From: an uncultured Blautia sp.
GTDB lineage: Bacteria; Bacillota; Clostridia; Lachnospirales; Lachnospiraceae
DNA: 42,560 nucleotides
Direction of reading: 5' to 3'
NCBI GenBank assembly: GCA_902476765.1
Contig: CABSEJ010000009.1
Location: 1 to 42,560, forward strand
Position numbers and translations under genes: made by a program. How positions within the stretch are numbered: position 1 is the first letter of the stretch; the number at the start of each line of letters is the position of its first letter. The notes beneath the pieces are model-generated. The model saw only the letters and a list, made by a program, of their open reading frames with translations. It did not search any database and was not told where the DNA came from. Shown piece after piece: positions 15,859 through 24,466 of the stretch.

Positions 15859-15886
15859 ATTGTAACACATATTCCGCAGGTTACAA
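15859..15886 (-). promoter_or_regulatory. Possible promoter of the CHAD-protein gene
   Basis: On the minus strand TTGTAA (15886-15881) and TACAAT (15864-15859) are 16 bp apart, giving a leader of about 80 nt. Moderate match to consensus. Confidence 0.4.
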
Positions 15887-15973
15887 CCATAAGATAGGTT
15901 ATCTTTTTGTAATATCTTTGCCAAAACAAAGTAAAGAAATTCCCTTACAGTACCGGATTAAATAAAAAAAGAA

Positions 15974-16004
15974 TTGACTTAAAGTAAACTCCAAGTTGTA
16001 TAAT
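15974..16004 (+). promoter_or_regulatory. MerR-type promoter with operator in a 19-bp spacer
   Basis: TTGACT (15974-15979) and TATAAT (15999-16004) are separated by 19 bp, two more than usual. Overlapping the -35 and filling most of the spacer is an interrupted palindrome, CTTnnAGTnnACTnnAAG (15978-15995). This is the architecture of promoters activated by MerR-family regulators, which untwist the long spacer. The start of transcription would be near 16011. Confidence 0.75.
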
Positions 16005-16068
16005 GTTCCCAGATACAGCGGAAGAGTGCTTGGACAGAACCGCTGCAAAGAAAGGAGTAGATACAGTT

Positions 16069-17205
16069 ATGATTTACAAAGAATTTCAGGACCTTAAATT
16101 ATCTGCTTTGGGGATGGGCGCTATGCGGCTCCCTGTAATAAACGGAGATGATTCTCAAATCGATGAAAAGGCGGCGCTGGATATGGTAGACGTGGCCATG
16201 AACCAGGGAATCAATTATTATGACACTGCCTGGGGCTACCATGACGGCCATTCTGAGCTGGTTATGGGGAAGGCTCTGGCCAGATACCCCAGGGACAGCT
16301 TCTATCTGGCCACCAAATTTCCTGGTTATGATTTATCCAACATGGACAAGGTAGAAGAAATTTTTGAAAAGCAGCTTGAAAAATGCGGAGTAGAATATTT
16401 TGATTTTTATTTATTCCACAATGTATGTGAGATGAATATTGACTATTATCTCAATGACGAAAAATATGGCATTTTTACTTACCTGATGAAGCAAAAGGAA
16501 AATGGCCGTATCCGTCACCTGGGATTTTCCGCTCACGGAAGCTATGAGGTTATGAAACGTTTCCTGGAAGCTTATGGAGAGCATATGGAGTTTTGCCAGA
16601 TTCAGTTAAATTACCTGGATTGGAATTTCCAGGATGCCAAAGCTAAGGTAGAGCTTTTACAGGAATACAAACTGCCTGTATGGGTTATGGAGCCTCTGAG
16701 AGGCGGACGCCTGGCAAACCTGAACCAGGAAGAGGCAGAAAAGTTAAAGGGGATGCGCCCCCAGGAAACTGTTCCGGCCTGGGCCTTCCGATTCCTGCAG
16801 TCTATCCCTCAGGTTACCATGGTTCTTTCCGGTATGTCTAATATGGAGCAGCTTCAGGCTAATATACATACCTATGAAGAAAGCAAGCCTTTGACAGAAG
16901 AGGAGATGAAAGGACTTTTGGATTTGGCGGACAGTATGGTAAAGAAAATTGTACTTCCCTGTACGGCCTGTCATTATTGCGTAAGCCATTGTCCCCAGGA
17001 ACTGGATATTCCTACCCTTCTGGCACTGTATAATGAGCATTGCTTCACCAAAGGTGGTTTTCTGGCGCCTATGGCATTAGCATCCTATCCAAAGGAAAAG
17101 CTGCCCAGCGCATGTGTTGGCTGCCAGAGCTGTGAGGCTGTATGTCCTCAGCAGATTAAAATCTCAGAAGCCATGGCTGATTTTGCAGAAAAATTAAACA
17201 TGTAA
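16069..17205 (+). CDS. Aldo/keto reductase with C-terminal ferredoxin-like [4Fe-4S] domain
   Basis: 378 residues. The N-terminal (beta/alpha)8 aldo/keto reductase domain has the catalytic tetrad Asp52, Tyr57, Lys83 and His117 (YDTAWGY, ATKFPG, LFHNV). The C-terminal part carries two Cys-rich clusters, Cys298/301/304/308 and Cys349/352/355/359, each CxxCxxC...CP, for two 4Fe-4S centres. Such fusions occur widely in anaerobes and are thought to link carbonyl reduction to an electron carrier; the substrate is unknown. The ATG at 16069 has AAAGGAG 11-12 bases upstream. It is a single gene under a MerR-type promoter, which suggests induction by a toxic aldehyde, thiol-reactive compound or drug. 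Confidence 0.9.
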   Translation: MIYKEFQDLKLSALGMGAMRLPVINGDDSQIDEKAALDMVDVAMNQGINYYDTAWGYHDGHSELVMGKALARYPRDSFYLATKFPGYDLSNMDKVEEIFEKQLEKCGVEYFDFYLFHNVCEMNIDYYLNDEKYGIFTYLMKQKENGRIRHLGFSAHGSYEVMKRFLEAYGEHMEFCQIQLNYLDWNFQDAKAKVELLQEYKLPVWVMEPLRGGRLANLNQEEAEKLKGMRPQETVPAWAFRFLQSIPQVTMVLSGMSNMEQLQANIHTYEESKPLTEEEMKGLLDLADSMVKKIVLPCTACHYCVSHCPQELDIPTLLALYNEHCFTKGGFLAPMALASYPKEKLPSACVGCQSCEAVCPQQIKISEAMADFAEKLNM

Positions 17206-17270
17206 GTCTGGAAAAATAAGAATTAAGAATGAAAAAGAAAAGCACATACCGTAACCGGATCTGTGCTGAA

Positions 17271-17329
17271 TCGCCGCTGTATAAAGAAGAATCTTCCTGA
17301 TTCTCTAAGTACAGCGGCTCTTTTTTTCT
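17271..17329 (+). terminator. Terminator of the aldo/keto reductase gene
   Basis: GCCGCTGTA (17273-17281) pairs with TACAGCGGC (17310-17318), followed by TCTTTTTTT. The inner part contains a second short stem (GAAGAATC/GATTCTC). Confidence 0.85.
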
Positions 17330-17397
17330 TTCCAAAAACCGTTTGCCTTTCCAACTATCTCATAAGGAAATCTGTCGTTTTCCCTGTTAAACTAAGG

Positions 17398-17450
17398 CCG
17401 TAACAGAAACGTACAAGGGGTTCCCCCTTTTGCAGAAAGGAGTTTTACGG
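17398..17450 (+). promoter_or_regulatory. Structured leader before the glycan operon
   Basis: CCGTAA (17398-17403) and TTACGG (17445-17450) enclose an inner hairpin AAGGGG-TTC-CCCCTT (17415-17429) and the Shine-Dalgarno AAAGGAG. The outer stem would hold the start region of the first glycan gene. No clear promoter was found in 17330-17397. Confidence 0.3.
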
Positions 17451-17451
17451 A

Positions 17452-18726
17452 ATGAAACACAGAGTTCTGATTATAACCACGGTAAGCGGCTTTTTGTGGC
17501 AGTTCGAAAGAAATACCGTGGAGATTCTGAAGGAGCAGGAAGCGGAAATCCATTTTGCGTCTAATTTTTCAACTCCGGCCTACCAGTTTCCCCAGGACTA
17601 TTTTCAGGAAAATGGAATTTTTCCCCATCATGTTTCCATTCAGAAATCTCCCTATAAAATCATTAAAAATTTTCGGGCGTTAAAAAGCCTTCTGGAAATC
17701 ATCCGGAAAGAAAACATTGATACCCTTCACTGCCATACCCCTGTGGGAGCAGTTTTAGGAAGGTTAGCGGCCAGATTCTCCCCTAAAAAGCCTAAGGTTA
17801 TCTATACGGCCCATGGCTTTCATTTTTACCAGGGAGCACCTTTGAAAAACTGGCTTCTTTATTATCCTGCAGAATGGTTCCTGGCAAGATATACGGATAT
17901 TTTAGTAACCATCAACCATGAGGATGAAAAACGAGCCAAGGGACTGCCTATAAAGGACGGCGGATGGGTGATGAAAATCCCGGGAGTTGGGGTAGAGCGG
18001 TCTCGTTTTTGCCCACGTCCTATGGCAAGAGAAAGGGCCAGGGAAAGCCTGGGATTAAAGGATGGGGAGCTGTGTCTTTTAACGGCTGCTCTTCTGGACA
18101 AGGAAAAAAACTATCAGATTGTACTGGAAGCCCTGGAAGGCTTAACCAATCTGCCTTTCCGCTATTTTATCTGTGGGGAGGGACCTTACAGAGAAGCTTT
18201 AGAGGAAAAAGCAAAAAAGCTGGGGTTGGAAGAAAAAGTATGCTTCCTTGGATTTCGCAGGGACCTGGACTTTCTTCTTCAGGCAGCAGATATTTTTCTG
18301 TTTCCTTCTCTCAGGGAAGGCCTGGGAATGGCGGCACTGGAAGCTATGTCCTGCGGCGTCCCGGTAATTGCCACGGAAAACCGGGGAACCAGAGAATATA
18401 TCCGCCATGAAAAAAACGGTCTTCTCTGCAGCGGATGGAATAAAGCAGAATTTCAAAAGGCTATTTCCCTTTTGTCCCAAGACAGAACCCTTGGCAGCAG
18501 ACTAGGCGGGCAGGCCTGGGCGGACAGCAGCCGTTTTTCCAAGGAAGAAAGCCGTATATATATGAAACAGGTTTACCGGTTAGCATGGAAAGGAGCGGAT
18601 TATGAGAAATCAGATGCAAGAGACGCAAAGGATAAAAATCACCGTGTTCATGAGCGTGTACAATCCCCGTCCTCTGGACTTACTGAAAGAGGCCGTGGAA
18701 TCTGTCTTGAATCAGAGTTTTCCTGA
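17452..18726 (+). CDS. Glycosyltransferase family 4
   Basis: 424 residues, GT-B fold. The N-terminal half has the EpsD-like segment TLHCHTPVGAVLGRLAAR and TAHGFHFYQGAP near residue 120; the C-terminal half has the nucleotide-sugar motif EGLGMAALEAMSCGVPV near 289-305. It probably adds a hexose or N-acetylhexosamine to a lipid-linked glycan at the cytoplasmic membrane face. The real family-like sequence stops near residue 383 (KQVYRLAWKG). The last 40 residues are read from DNA that also encodes the start of the next glycosyltransferase in another frame, a 125-bp overlap, so the native stop codon has probably been lost. First gene of the glycan operon. Confidence 0.88.
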   Translation: MKHRVLIITTVSGFLWQFERNTVEILKEQEAEIHFASNFSTPAYQFPQDYFQENGIFPHHVSIQKSPYKIIKNFRALKSLLEIIRKENIDTLHCHTPVGAVLGRLAARFSPKKPKVIYTAHGFHFYQGAPLKNWLLYYPAEWFLARYTDILVTINHEDEKRAKGLPIKDGGWVMKIPGVGVERSRFCPRPMARERARESLGLKDGELCLLTAALLDKEKNYQIVLEALEGLTNLPFRYFICGEGPYREALEEKAKKLGLEEKVCFLGFRRDLDFLLQAADIFLFPSLREGLGMAALEAMSCGVPVIATENRGTREYIRHEKNGLLCSGWNKAEFQKAISLLSQDRTLGSRLGGQAWADSSRFSKEESRIYMKQVYRLAWKGADYEKSDARDAKDKNHRVHERVQSPSSGLTERGRGICLESEFS

Positions 18727-19435
18727 TTTTGAATTTCTGATTTATGATGACGGCTCCGACGGAGAGACCAAAAAGGAGCTTTCCCGACTGGCAGCCCGGG
18801 ATAATAGAATCCGGCTTTTATTGGGAAAGGAGAATCGAGGACTGGCCTGGGGCCTGAACCAGTGTATCCTGGCATCCAGAGGAGAGTATCTGGCCCGTAT
18901 GGATGCTGATGATATTTCACTTTCCAGGCGCCTTCAAGTCCAGTATGATTTTTTGGAAAGCCACAGGGAATATGATTTTGCAGGCTGCGCCGCCTTTTTA
19001 CTGGATAAAAAGGGAATCTGGGGAAAGCGGATTCTGCCTCAGGTTCCCGGCACAAAGGATTACCTGTCTTTTTCTCCCTTTATCCATCCTTCCGTCATGT
19101 TCCGCAGAAAGGTTTTTGAAAAACACGGCTTTTACAATACCTGTCCGGAATTTTTAAGATGTGAGGATTATGAGCTGTTTTTCCGCTTCCACCAATCCGG
19201 AGTAAAAGGCTGTAATCTTCCGGAGCCTCTTTTTTTCTATCGGGAAGATAAGGACAGCTACAAAAAAAGAACCTTTCAAAGCCGGAAAATGGAAGTGAAG
19301 TTCCGGCAAAAAGCCTTTCAAAATCTGAAGCTTTCTCCTGGAAGCCTTTGCTGGTATTCCTATAAGCCTTATATAGCGGCGCTGCTGCCTTCCTGGCTCT
19401 ACGGACCGATGAAAAAAATCCAGAGTGCTATATGA
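18602..19435 (+). CDS. Glycosyltransferase family 2
   Basis: 277 residues with the GT-A fold. The nucleotide-binding stretch TVFMSVYNPRPLDLLKEAVESV and DDGS near residue 50 come first, then the metal-binding MDADD near residue 101 and the acceptor-side motif CEDYELFFR near 200. It would add a sugar to the growing surface glycan. The ATG at 18602 has AAAGGAG 5-6 bases upstream, a better start than anything further in, although it lies 125 bp inside the preceding gene. The C-terminal segment is basic and aromatic, suggesting contact with the membrane. Confidence 0.88.
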   Translation: MRNQMQETQRIKITVFMSVYNPRPLDLLKEAVESVLNQSFPDFEFLIYDDGSDGETKKELSRLAARDNRIRLLLGKENRGLAWGLNQCILASRGEYLARMDADDISLSRRLQVQYDFLESHREYDFAGCAAFLLDKKGIWGKRILPQVPGTKDYLSFSPFIHPSVMFRRKVFEKHGFYNTCPEFLRCEDYELFFRFHQSGVKGCNLPEPLFFYREDKDSYKKRTFQSRKMEVKFRQKAFQNLKLSPGSLCWYSYKPYIAALLPSWLYGPMKKIQSAI

Positions 19436-19525
19436 GGGATTTTTATGTGTAAGATTTCTGTTTCTGGGAATGATAAGGAAAAATCATCCTTTCCTTGAAA
19501 GGAAATCTGTTTCAGGAGAAGCGCC

Positions 19526-20284
19526 ATGAAAAGACAGACTATTTTTATTTTGCAGGAGCTGTCAGCCAGAGAGCTGAAACGCAAATACAGCCGTTCCAAG
19601 TTGGGAATTTTTTGGAGTGTTTTAAACCCTCTTTTGTCCATGGCCGTACTTTCTTTCATATTTTCTGCTATGTTTCGGAAATCCATTGAAAATTATCCGG
19701 TGTATTATCTCACTGGTCTTCTTATCTGGAATTTTTTTACTACTGCCACCAATACGGCCATGACCTCTCTGGCTGACAATCAGGCCCTGCTTCTGCAGAT
19801 AAGACTTCCCAAATCTGTCTTTCCTTTGTCCCGGGTCTTCACTGCGTTTCTCAATTTTCTTTATTCTCTGGCAGCCTATGTTCTTATTCTGGCATTTTTT
19901 TCCATAAAACCTTCCTGGACCATGGCCCTTTTTCCGGCGGTGGTATTTTTTGTATTTCTCTTTTCCCTGGGAATGAGCTATATTCTGTCTGTACTCTATG
20001 TGTTTTTCGGAGATATACGCCATTTATACGGCGTTTTTCTTACTCTGTGGATGTATCTTTCTGCTCTTTTTTATCCTCTTGAATTGCTGCCTGAAATCAT
20101 GCAGAGGATTATCTGGCAAAATCCCATTTACAACTTCATATATGCAGCCAGAGCCTGTATTTTATACCATACCCTGCCTCCCTGGAACGTATGGGTGAAA
20201 ATGGTGGTCTGGAGCTTGGGACTGTATCTGGCCGGAGTTTATGTATTTCAAAGAAACAAGAACCAGATTGTACAAAGACTATAG
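19526..20284 (+). CDS. ABC-2 type polysaccharide export permease (Wzm/TagG-like)
   Basis: 252 residues with six hydrophobic segments and an N-terminal amphipathic stretch (ELSARELKRKYSRSKLGIFWSVLNPLL) characteristic of TagG/RfbA/KpsM-type permeases. The conserved end LYLAGVYVFQRNK is present. It forms the membrane pore through which a lipid-linked glycan is moved to the outside. AGGAG precedes the ATG. A 90-bp gap to the previous gene contains only AT-rich sequence. The ATPase partner follows 12 bp downstream. Confidence 0.92.
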   Translation: MKRQTIFILQELSARELKRKYSRSKLGIFWSVLNPLLSMAVLSFIFSAMFRKSIENYPVYYLTGLLIWNFFTTATNTAMTSLADNQALLLQIRLPKSVFPLSRVFTAFLNFLYSLAAYVLILAFFSIKPSWTMALFPAVVFFVFLFSLGMSYILSVLYVFFGDIRHLYGVFLTLWMYLSALFYPLELLPEIMQRIIWQNPIYNFIYAARACILYHTLPPWNVWVKMVVWSLGLYLAGVYVFQRNKNQIVQRL

Positions 20285-20296
20285 GGAGGATTGACG

Positions 20297-21055
20297 ATGA
20301 AAAAACCTGTGATTTCTATCCAAAAGGTAGGCATGGATTTTAAGGTTCCCCTTGAATCCAGCTCCAGTCTAAAGGAATACCTGATTCAGACCATTCAGGG
20401 GAAGAAAAAATACCGTACCTTAAAAGCTCTGGATAATATTACCCTGGACATTTACCGGGGAGAGGTTCTGGGAATCATAGGCACCAACGGGTCTGGAAAA
20501 AGCACATTGTTGAAAATCATTTCCGGCGCACTGGAGCCTACCAGAGGAAGAGTAGTGGCGGATACATCCAAAATGCAGCTTCTCACTCTGGGAACCGGTT
20601 TTGACAAGGAGCTGACAGCCAGAGAAAACGTATACTTAAACGGAGCGATTCTTGGATACAGCAGAGAATTTATCCGGCGCAAGTACAACCAGATTGTAGA
20701 ATTTGCTGAGCTGGAAGGATTTATGGAACAGAAAATCAAAAATTTCTCCTCCGGTATGGTATCCCGGCTGGGCTTTGCCGTGGCTACTGCAAGGGAAACT
20801 CCCGGAATCCTGATTTTGGATGAAATATTAAGTGTGGGAGACGCTTTTTTTAAAGAAAAAAGCAAAGCCAGAATCCAGGAAATGATACAGAGCAAGGCTA
20901 CGGTGCTTCTGGTTTCTCATTCAGCAGATACCATTATCCGGAACTGCACCAGAGCCCTTTGGCTGGAAAAGGGAGTACAGAAAATGACGGGAATTCCAAA
21001 GGAAGTCTGTCAGGCCTACTTAGAATATGGACAGCAGAGGGGAAAAAGACCATGA
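20297..21055 (+). CDS. ABC-type polysaccharide export ATPase (Wzt/TagH-like)
   Basis: 252 residues. Walker A GTNGSGKST is near residue 65, the signature FSSGM near 151 and Walker B ILILDE near 170. The N-terminal stretch (VISIQKVGMDFKVP...SLKEYLI) is typical of the polysaccharide/teichoic acid subgroup. It lacks the long C-terminal carbohydrate-binding domain of O-antigen Wzt proteins, so chain recognition must lie elsewhere. The ATG at 20297 is chosen over TTG at 20291 because GGGAGG is properly spaced. Its stop overlaps the next start (ATGA). Confidence 0.93.
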   Translation: MKKPVISIQKVGMDFKVPLESSSSLKEYLIQTIQGKKKYRTLKALDNITLDIYRGEVLGIIGTNGSGKSTLLKIISGALEPTRGRVVADTSKMQLLTLGTGFDKELTARENVYLNGAILGYSREFIRRKYNQIVEFAELEGFMEQKIKNFSSGMVSRLGFAVATARETPGILILDEILSVGDAFFKEKSKARIQEMIQSKATVLLVSHSADTIIRNCTRALWLEKGVQKMTGIPKEVCQAYLEYGQQRGKRP

Positions 21056-23079
21056 AAAAAAGGCTCTATCACATACTGGTGAATCAGGTGCCCGGTATCC
21101 GCAGCCGCTACCTGTCTTTTCGGAAAAAAAGGCCCGGAATATGGGGACAGCTTACAGCCTGGCTGCTCCTTTTCTGGTGGCATTTCCTCTATTGGGTAGT
21201 AGGGAAAAAAAGTCTTGGCCTGCCTTTGCCTTACGGCTATTACGAAGAAAAATCTCTGTTGTTAAGAGAATCTGCCCACACCGTCCCCCCTTCCATAGAA
21301 AACCTGGCAGAAAAGTTGAAAGCCTTTGATGTGATTTCTTTTGATATTTTTGATACTTTGCTGGTCAGACCTTTTTCAACTCCTGGGGATTTATTCTATT
21401 TGTTAGGCATGAAATTAAAATACCCGGATTTTCCCCTTTTGCGGATGCAGGCAGAGCAGGAAGCCCGGGAGCGCTGTCAAAGAAAGTGGGGAAGCACAGA
21501 AGTGACCTTGGAGGAAATCTGGGAAGTTCTTGCTCCCATTACAGGCCTTGTGAAAGAAGATGGTATCCGTATGGAAAAGGAAGCCGAAGAAGCGTATTGT
21601 CAGGGAAATCCCTACTTTATCCGGCTTCTCCATAAGCTGCGGCAGACGGGTAAGCCCCTGTTTCTTACCAGTGATATGTATCTGGATAAAGAGTTCCTGG
21701 AGAAGCTTTTAGAACAAAAAGGCCTGGGGTCTTTCTGTGAAGCTCTGGTTTCCTGCAAATACCGGGTTTCTAAAGCCAATGGAGGATTATACCGGATTCT
21801 TCGGGAAAAAGGGGAAAAAGTACAGGGAAAAAACTGCTCCATAGCCCATGTAGGCGATAACCGTCACAGTGATATTTATATGGCCAAAAAAGCCCACATA
21901 GCCGCTTTCTGGTATCCCAATCCCCAGGATACAGGAAACCCCTTCCGTCCCATGGATATGTCGGCCATTACGGGAACCATGTACCGTGGAACCGTAAACC
22001 TGAAGCTTCATACCCAGGGTATACTCTATTCTCCTTTTTATGAGTATGGCTATATTTACGGCGGCCTGGGCGCCCTGGGATACTGCCAATTTCTTCACAA
22101 AAGAGCAAAGGAGAGAGGCATCGAAAATCTGTGGTTTCTGTCCAGAGACGGAGAAATTCTGAAAAAAATCTATGATTTTTTATATCCAAAAGAGAATACC
22201 GCCTATATTCTATGGTCCAGAAATGTCAGCCTCCGGCTTTCCGCCAAAGCCTATCCCCATGAGTTTTTCCAACGCTTTCTTTTCCAGAAAGCAGACCAGG
22301 GATACTCCATAGAAAATATTTTTTCCAGCATGAAGCTGCTGCCTCTTCTGGAGCAGGCCTGCCATAGCCTGTGCTGCTGCCCAGGGGATGAACTTACCAC
22401 TAAAAAAGCCAGTGCCTTACAGGATTTTCTCCTTTCCCAATGGAATCAGGTCAACAGCATGTATCAGGAGGAGCTGGTTCTTGCCGCCTCTTATCTTGAG
22501 AGCAAAAGAAAAGAAGGAGAAAGACTGGGAATCATTGACATTGGCTGGACCGGCAGCGGAGCCCTGGGATTAAGCTATGTGCTGAGAGAGGTCTGTCACC
22601 TTCCTTACACCCCCTGTTCTTTTTTAGGAGGAACTGCTACCTGCCATAATCTTTCTCCTGATGTAAGCCAGGGATTTTTCTTTCAGGGGGAAATGGAAAG
22701 TTATTTCTTTTCCCAGGAACATAACCGGGACTTGTGGAAATTTCATGATTTGCATAAAAAACACAATCTCTATATAGAACTGTTATTTACCTCTCCTTCT
22801 CCCAGTTTCCGGGGCTTCGGAAAAAATAAGAAGGGGGAGACGACCTTTCTTTTCGGAGAAGAGGAGAGACACAAAAAAGAGATTCAGGAAATCCAGAAGG
22901 GTATCTGGGATTTTGTCCAGGATTATGAGAAGTATTTTGGGTCTCTTTTAGAAAAATCCGAAGCATCTGTTTCCGGAAGAGATGCATATGCACCCATTTT
23001 ATTGTTTTTAAAGGACAAAGGCCTGCAGCAGAGACTGGAAAAAAGTTTTTTCTGGGATGCCAGGGAAAATGTGGAGTAA
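21052..23079 (+). CDS. Large HAD-superfamily protein of the COG5610 type
   Basis: 675 residues. After a basic, hydrophobic N-terminus (about 20-60, possibly membrane-associated), a HAD-type phosphatase domain begins near residue 92 with SFDIFDTLLVRPF (nucleophile and acid/base Asp), then LTSDMYL and HVGDNRHSDI. The C-terminal half (about 300-660) is a conserved partner domain of unknown function with YSPFYEYGYIYGGLGALGY, LSRDGEIL, IIDIGWTGSG and LHKKHNLYIELL. This pairing occurs in surface-glycan clusters. A sugar- or lipid-phosphate phosphatase is plausible but unproven. It is paralogous to the 894-residue protein five kilobases downstream. Start at 21052 is supported by the ATGA overlap. 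Confidence 0.8.
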   Translation: MKKRLYHILVNQVPGIRSRYLSFRKKRPGIWGQLTAWLLLFWWHFLYWVVGKKSLGLPLPYGYYEEKSLLLRESAHTVPPSIENLAEKLKAFDVISFDIFDTLLVRPFSTPGDLFYLLGMKLKYPDFPLLRMQAEQEARERCQRKWGSTEVTLEEIWEVLAPITGLVKEDGIRMEKEAEEAYCQGNPYFIRLLHKLRQTGKPLFLTSDMYLDKEFLEKLLEQKGLGSFCEALVSCKYRVSKANGGLYRILREKGEKVQGKNCSIAHVGDNRHSDIYMAKKAHIAAFWYPNPQDTGNPFRPMDMSAITGTMYRGTVNLKLHTQGILYSPFYEYGYIYGGLGALGYCQFLHKRAKERGIENLWFLSRDGEILKKIYDFLYPKENTAYILWSRNVSLRLSAKAYPHEFFQRFLFQKADQGYSIENIFSSMKLLPLLEQACHSLCCCPGDELTTKKASALQDFLLSQWNQVNSMYQEELVLAASYLESKRKEGERLGIIDIGWTGSGALGLSYVLREVCHLPYTPCSFLGGTATCHNLSPDVSQGFFFQGEMESYFFSQEHNRDLWKFHDLHKKHNLYIELLFTSPSPSFRGFGKNKKGETTFLFGEEERHKKEIQEIQKGIWDFVQDYEKYFGSLLEKSEASVSGRDAYAPILLFLKDKGLQQRLEKSFFWDARENVE

Positions 23080-23124
23080 AAGAATCTGCTTACCAGGTAT
23101 GAAGAAAGGAGGAAGGGAAACACT

Positions 23125-24453
23125 ATGTTTAACCCAGGCAGGCATATCACCAGATTTTTGCTTTTGCTGCTGTACTATCAGGCGGCAAAAGCCGTGATGC
23201 AGGAAATCTGGAAAGAGCGCTTTTTTGCCGTTACTCTTTTGTATCTGGGAATTCTGGAAATCTTTTGGCTTTTAATGGAAGCGGGAAATATCCGGCAGAG
23301 AAGAATCCTGGATTTAGTGTACGGACAATTTTTCGGCGCACTGTGCGCCAATATTTTTTTCGCTGCACTGACCTGTACCATATCCTCCTATTCTGTTCCG
23401 GGGATTTTCACTGCTTTTTTTGTATTGACCCTTCTGGAAGCCGGAACAGGAATGATTTGGGCCGCAGTTTTCTTTTATCTGCACCTAAAGAAGCAGGCTT
23501 ACAAAAAGGCCCTTTTTATTTACGGGAACAGAGAGGATTTTCAAAGGGTTATTCTGGAAAATCACAGAGTGAACGGATATTTTCGCATTGAAAAGGCTGT
23601 ACATTTTCAAACAGATTTTTCTGCCATTGAAAAACTGCTGGAACAATATCAGGCCCTATATCTGGGGGATATTCCCACAGGGCTGCGAAATAAGCTTCTG
23701 AAGCTTTGCGTATGCATGTGCCGGGAGTGTTACAGCATTCCCAAGGTTTCTGACATCTACATCCGCAGCGGTAAGATTATCCGGCTTTATGACAAGGTGC
23801 TTTTCCAATATCCTCAGGGAGGTCTTACCAGAGAACAGGAGGCTGTAAAAAGAGGGTTGGACATAATCATATCCCTGGCGCTTTTGCTGGGAGCCTTTCC
23901 TGTTATGCTGGCTATTGGCTGTCTTATTAAGCTGGAGGATGGAGGGCCTGTTTTTTACAGACAAGAAAGGATTACCAAAAACGGAAAGCCTTTTCTTATG
24001 CTGAAATTCCGCAGTATGAAAACCGATGCAGAAAAGGAGGGCCCCCGACTTTCCTATGTGAACGACCAGCGGGTAACCCGGGTAGGAAGATACATCCGAA
24101 ATCTTCACTTTGACGAGCTTCCCCAGCTGTTTAATGTTCTGAAAGGGGAAATGTCCCTGGTAGGCCCCAGGCCGGAGAGAAAAGAATTTATCCGGGAATA
24201 TTCCCGGGTGATTCCGGAGTTTTCCCAGCGTCTGAAAGTAAAGGGAGGTCTTACTGGTTATGCCCAGATATACGGAAAATATAATACAGGGCCTGAGGAT
24301 AAAGTAAAATATGATTTGATTTACATTTACAATTATTCTCTGCGGCTGGATATCCGCCTTTTATTTCTCACAGTGCGGATTTTATTCCAGAAGGAAAACA
24401 CTCAGGGCGTAGAGGAAGGGCAGAGAAGCGCAGTTAGAAAAAAGAATCACTGA
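23125..24453 (+). CDS. Polyprenyl-phosphate sugar-1-phosphate transferase
   Basis: 442 residues. Four hydrophobic N-terminal segments (within about 1-130) and a Rossmann-like linker precede the bacterial sugar transferase domain from about residue 244: a membrane helix, PVFYRQERITKNGKPF, LKFRSMKTDA, DELPQLFNVLKGEMSLVGPRPE and GLTGYAQI. It transfers a sugar-1-phosphate from a nucleotide sugar to undecaprenyl phosphate, so it should start the glycan repeat or primer. AAAGGAGG lies upstream. The domain order matches CpsE/WbaP rather than the short PglC form. Donor sugar not predictable. Confidence 0.93.
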   Translation: MFNPGRHITRFLLLLLYYQAAKAVMQEIWKERFFAVTLLYLGILEIFWLLMEAGNIRQRRILDLVYGQFFGALCANIFFAALTCTISSYSVPGIFTAFFVLTLLEAGTGMIWAAVFFYLHLKKQAYKKALFIYGNREDFQRVILENHRVNGYFRIEKAVHFQTDFSAIEKLLEQYQALYLGDIPTGLRNKLLKLCVCMCRECYSIPKVSDIYIRSGKIIRLYDKVLFQYPQGGLTREQEAVKRGLDIIISLALLLGAFPVMLAIGCLIKLEDGGPVFYRQERITKNGKPFLMLKFRSMKTDAEKEGPRLSYVNDQRVTRVGRYIRNLHFDELPQLFNVLKGEMSLVGPRPERKEFIREYSRVIPEFSQRLKVKGGLTGYAQIYGKYNTGPEDKVKYDLIYIYNYSLRLDIRLLFLTVRILFQKENTQGVEEGQRSAVRKKNH

Positions 24454-24466
24454 CAGGAGGGACTGT

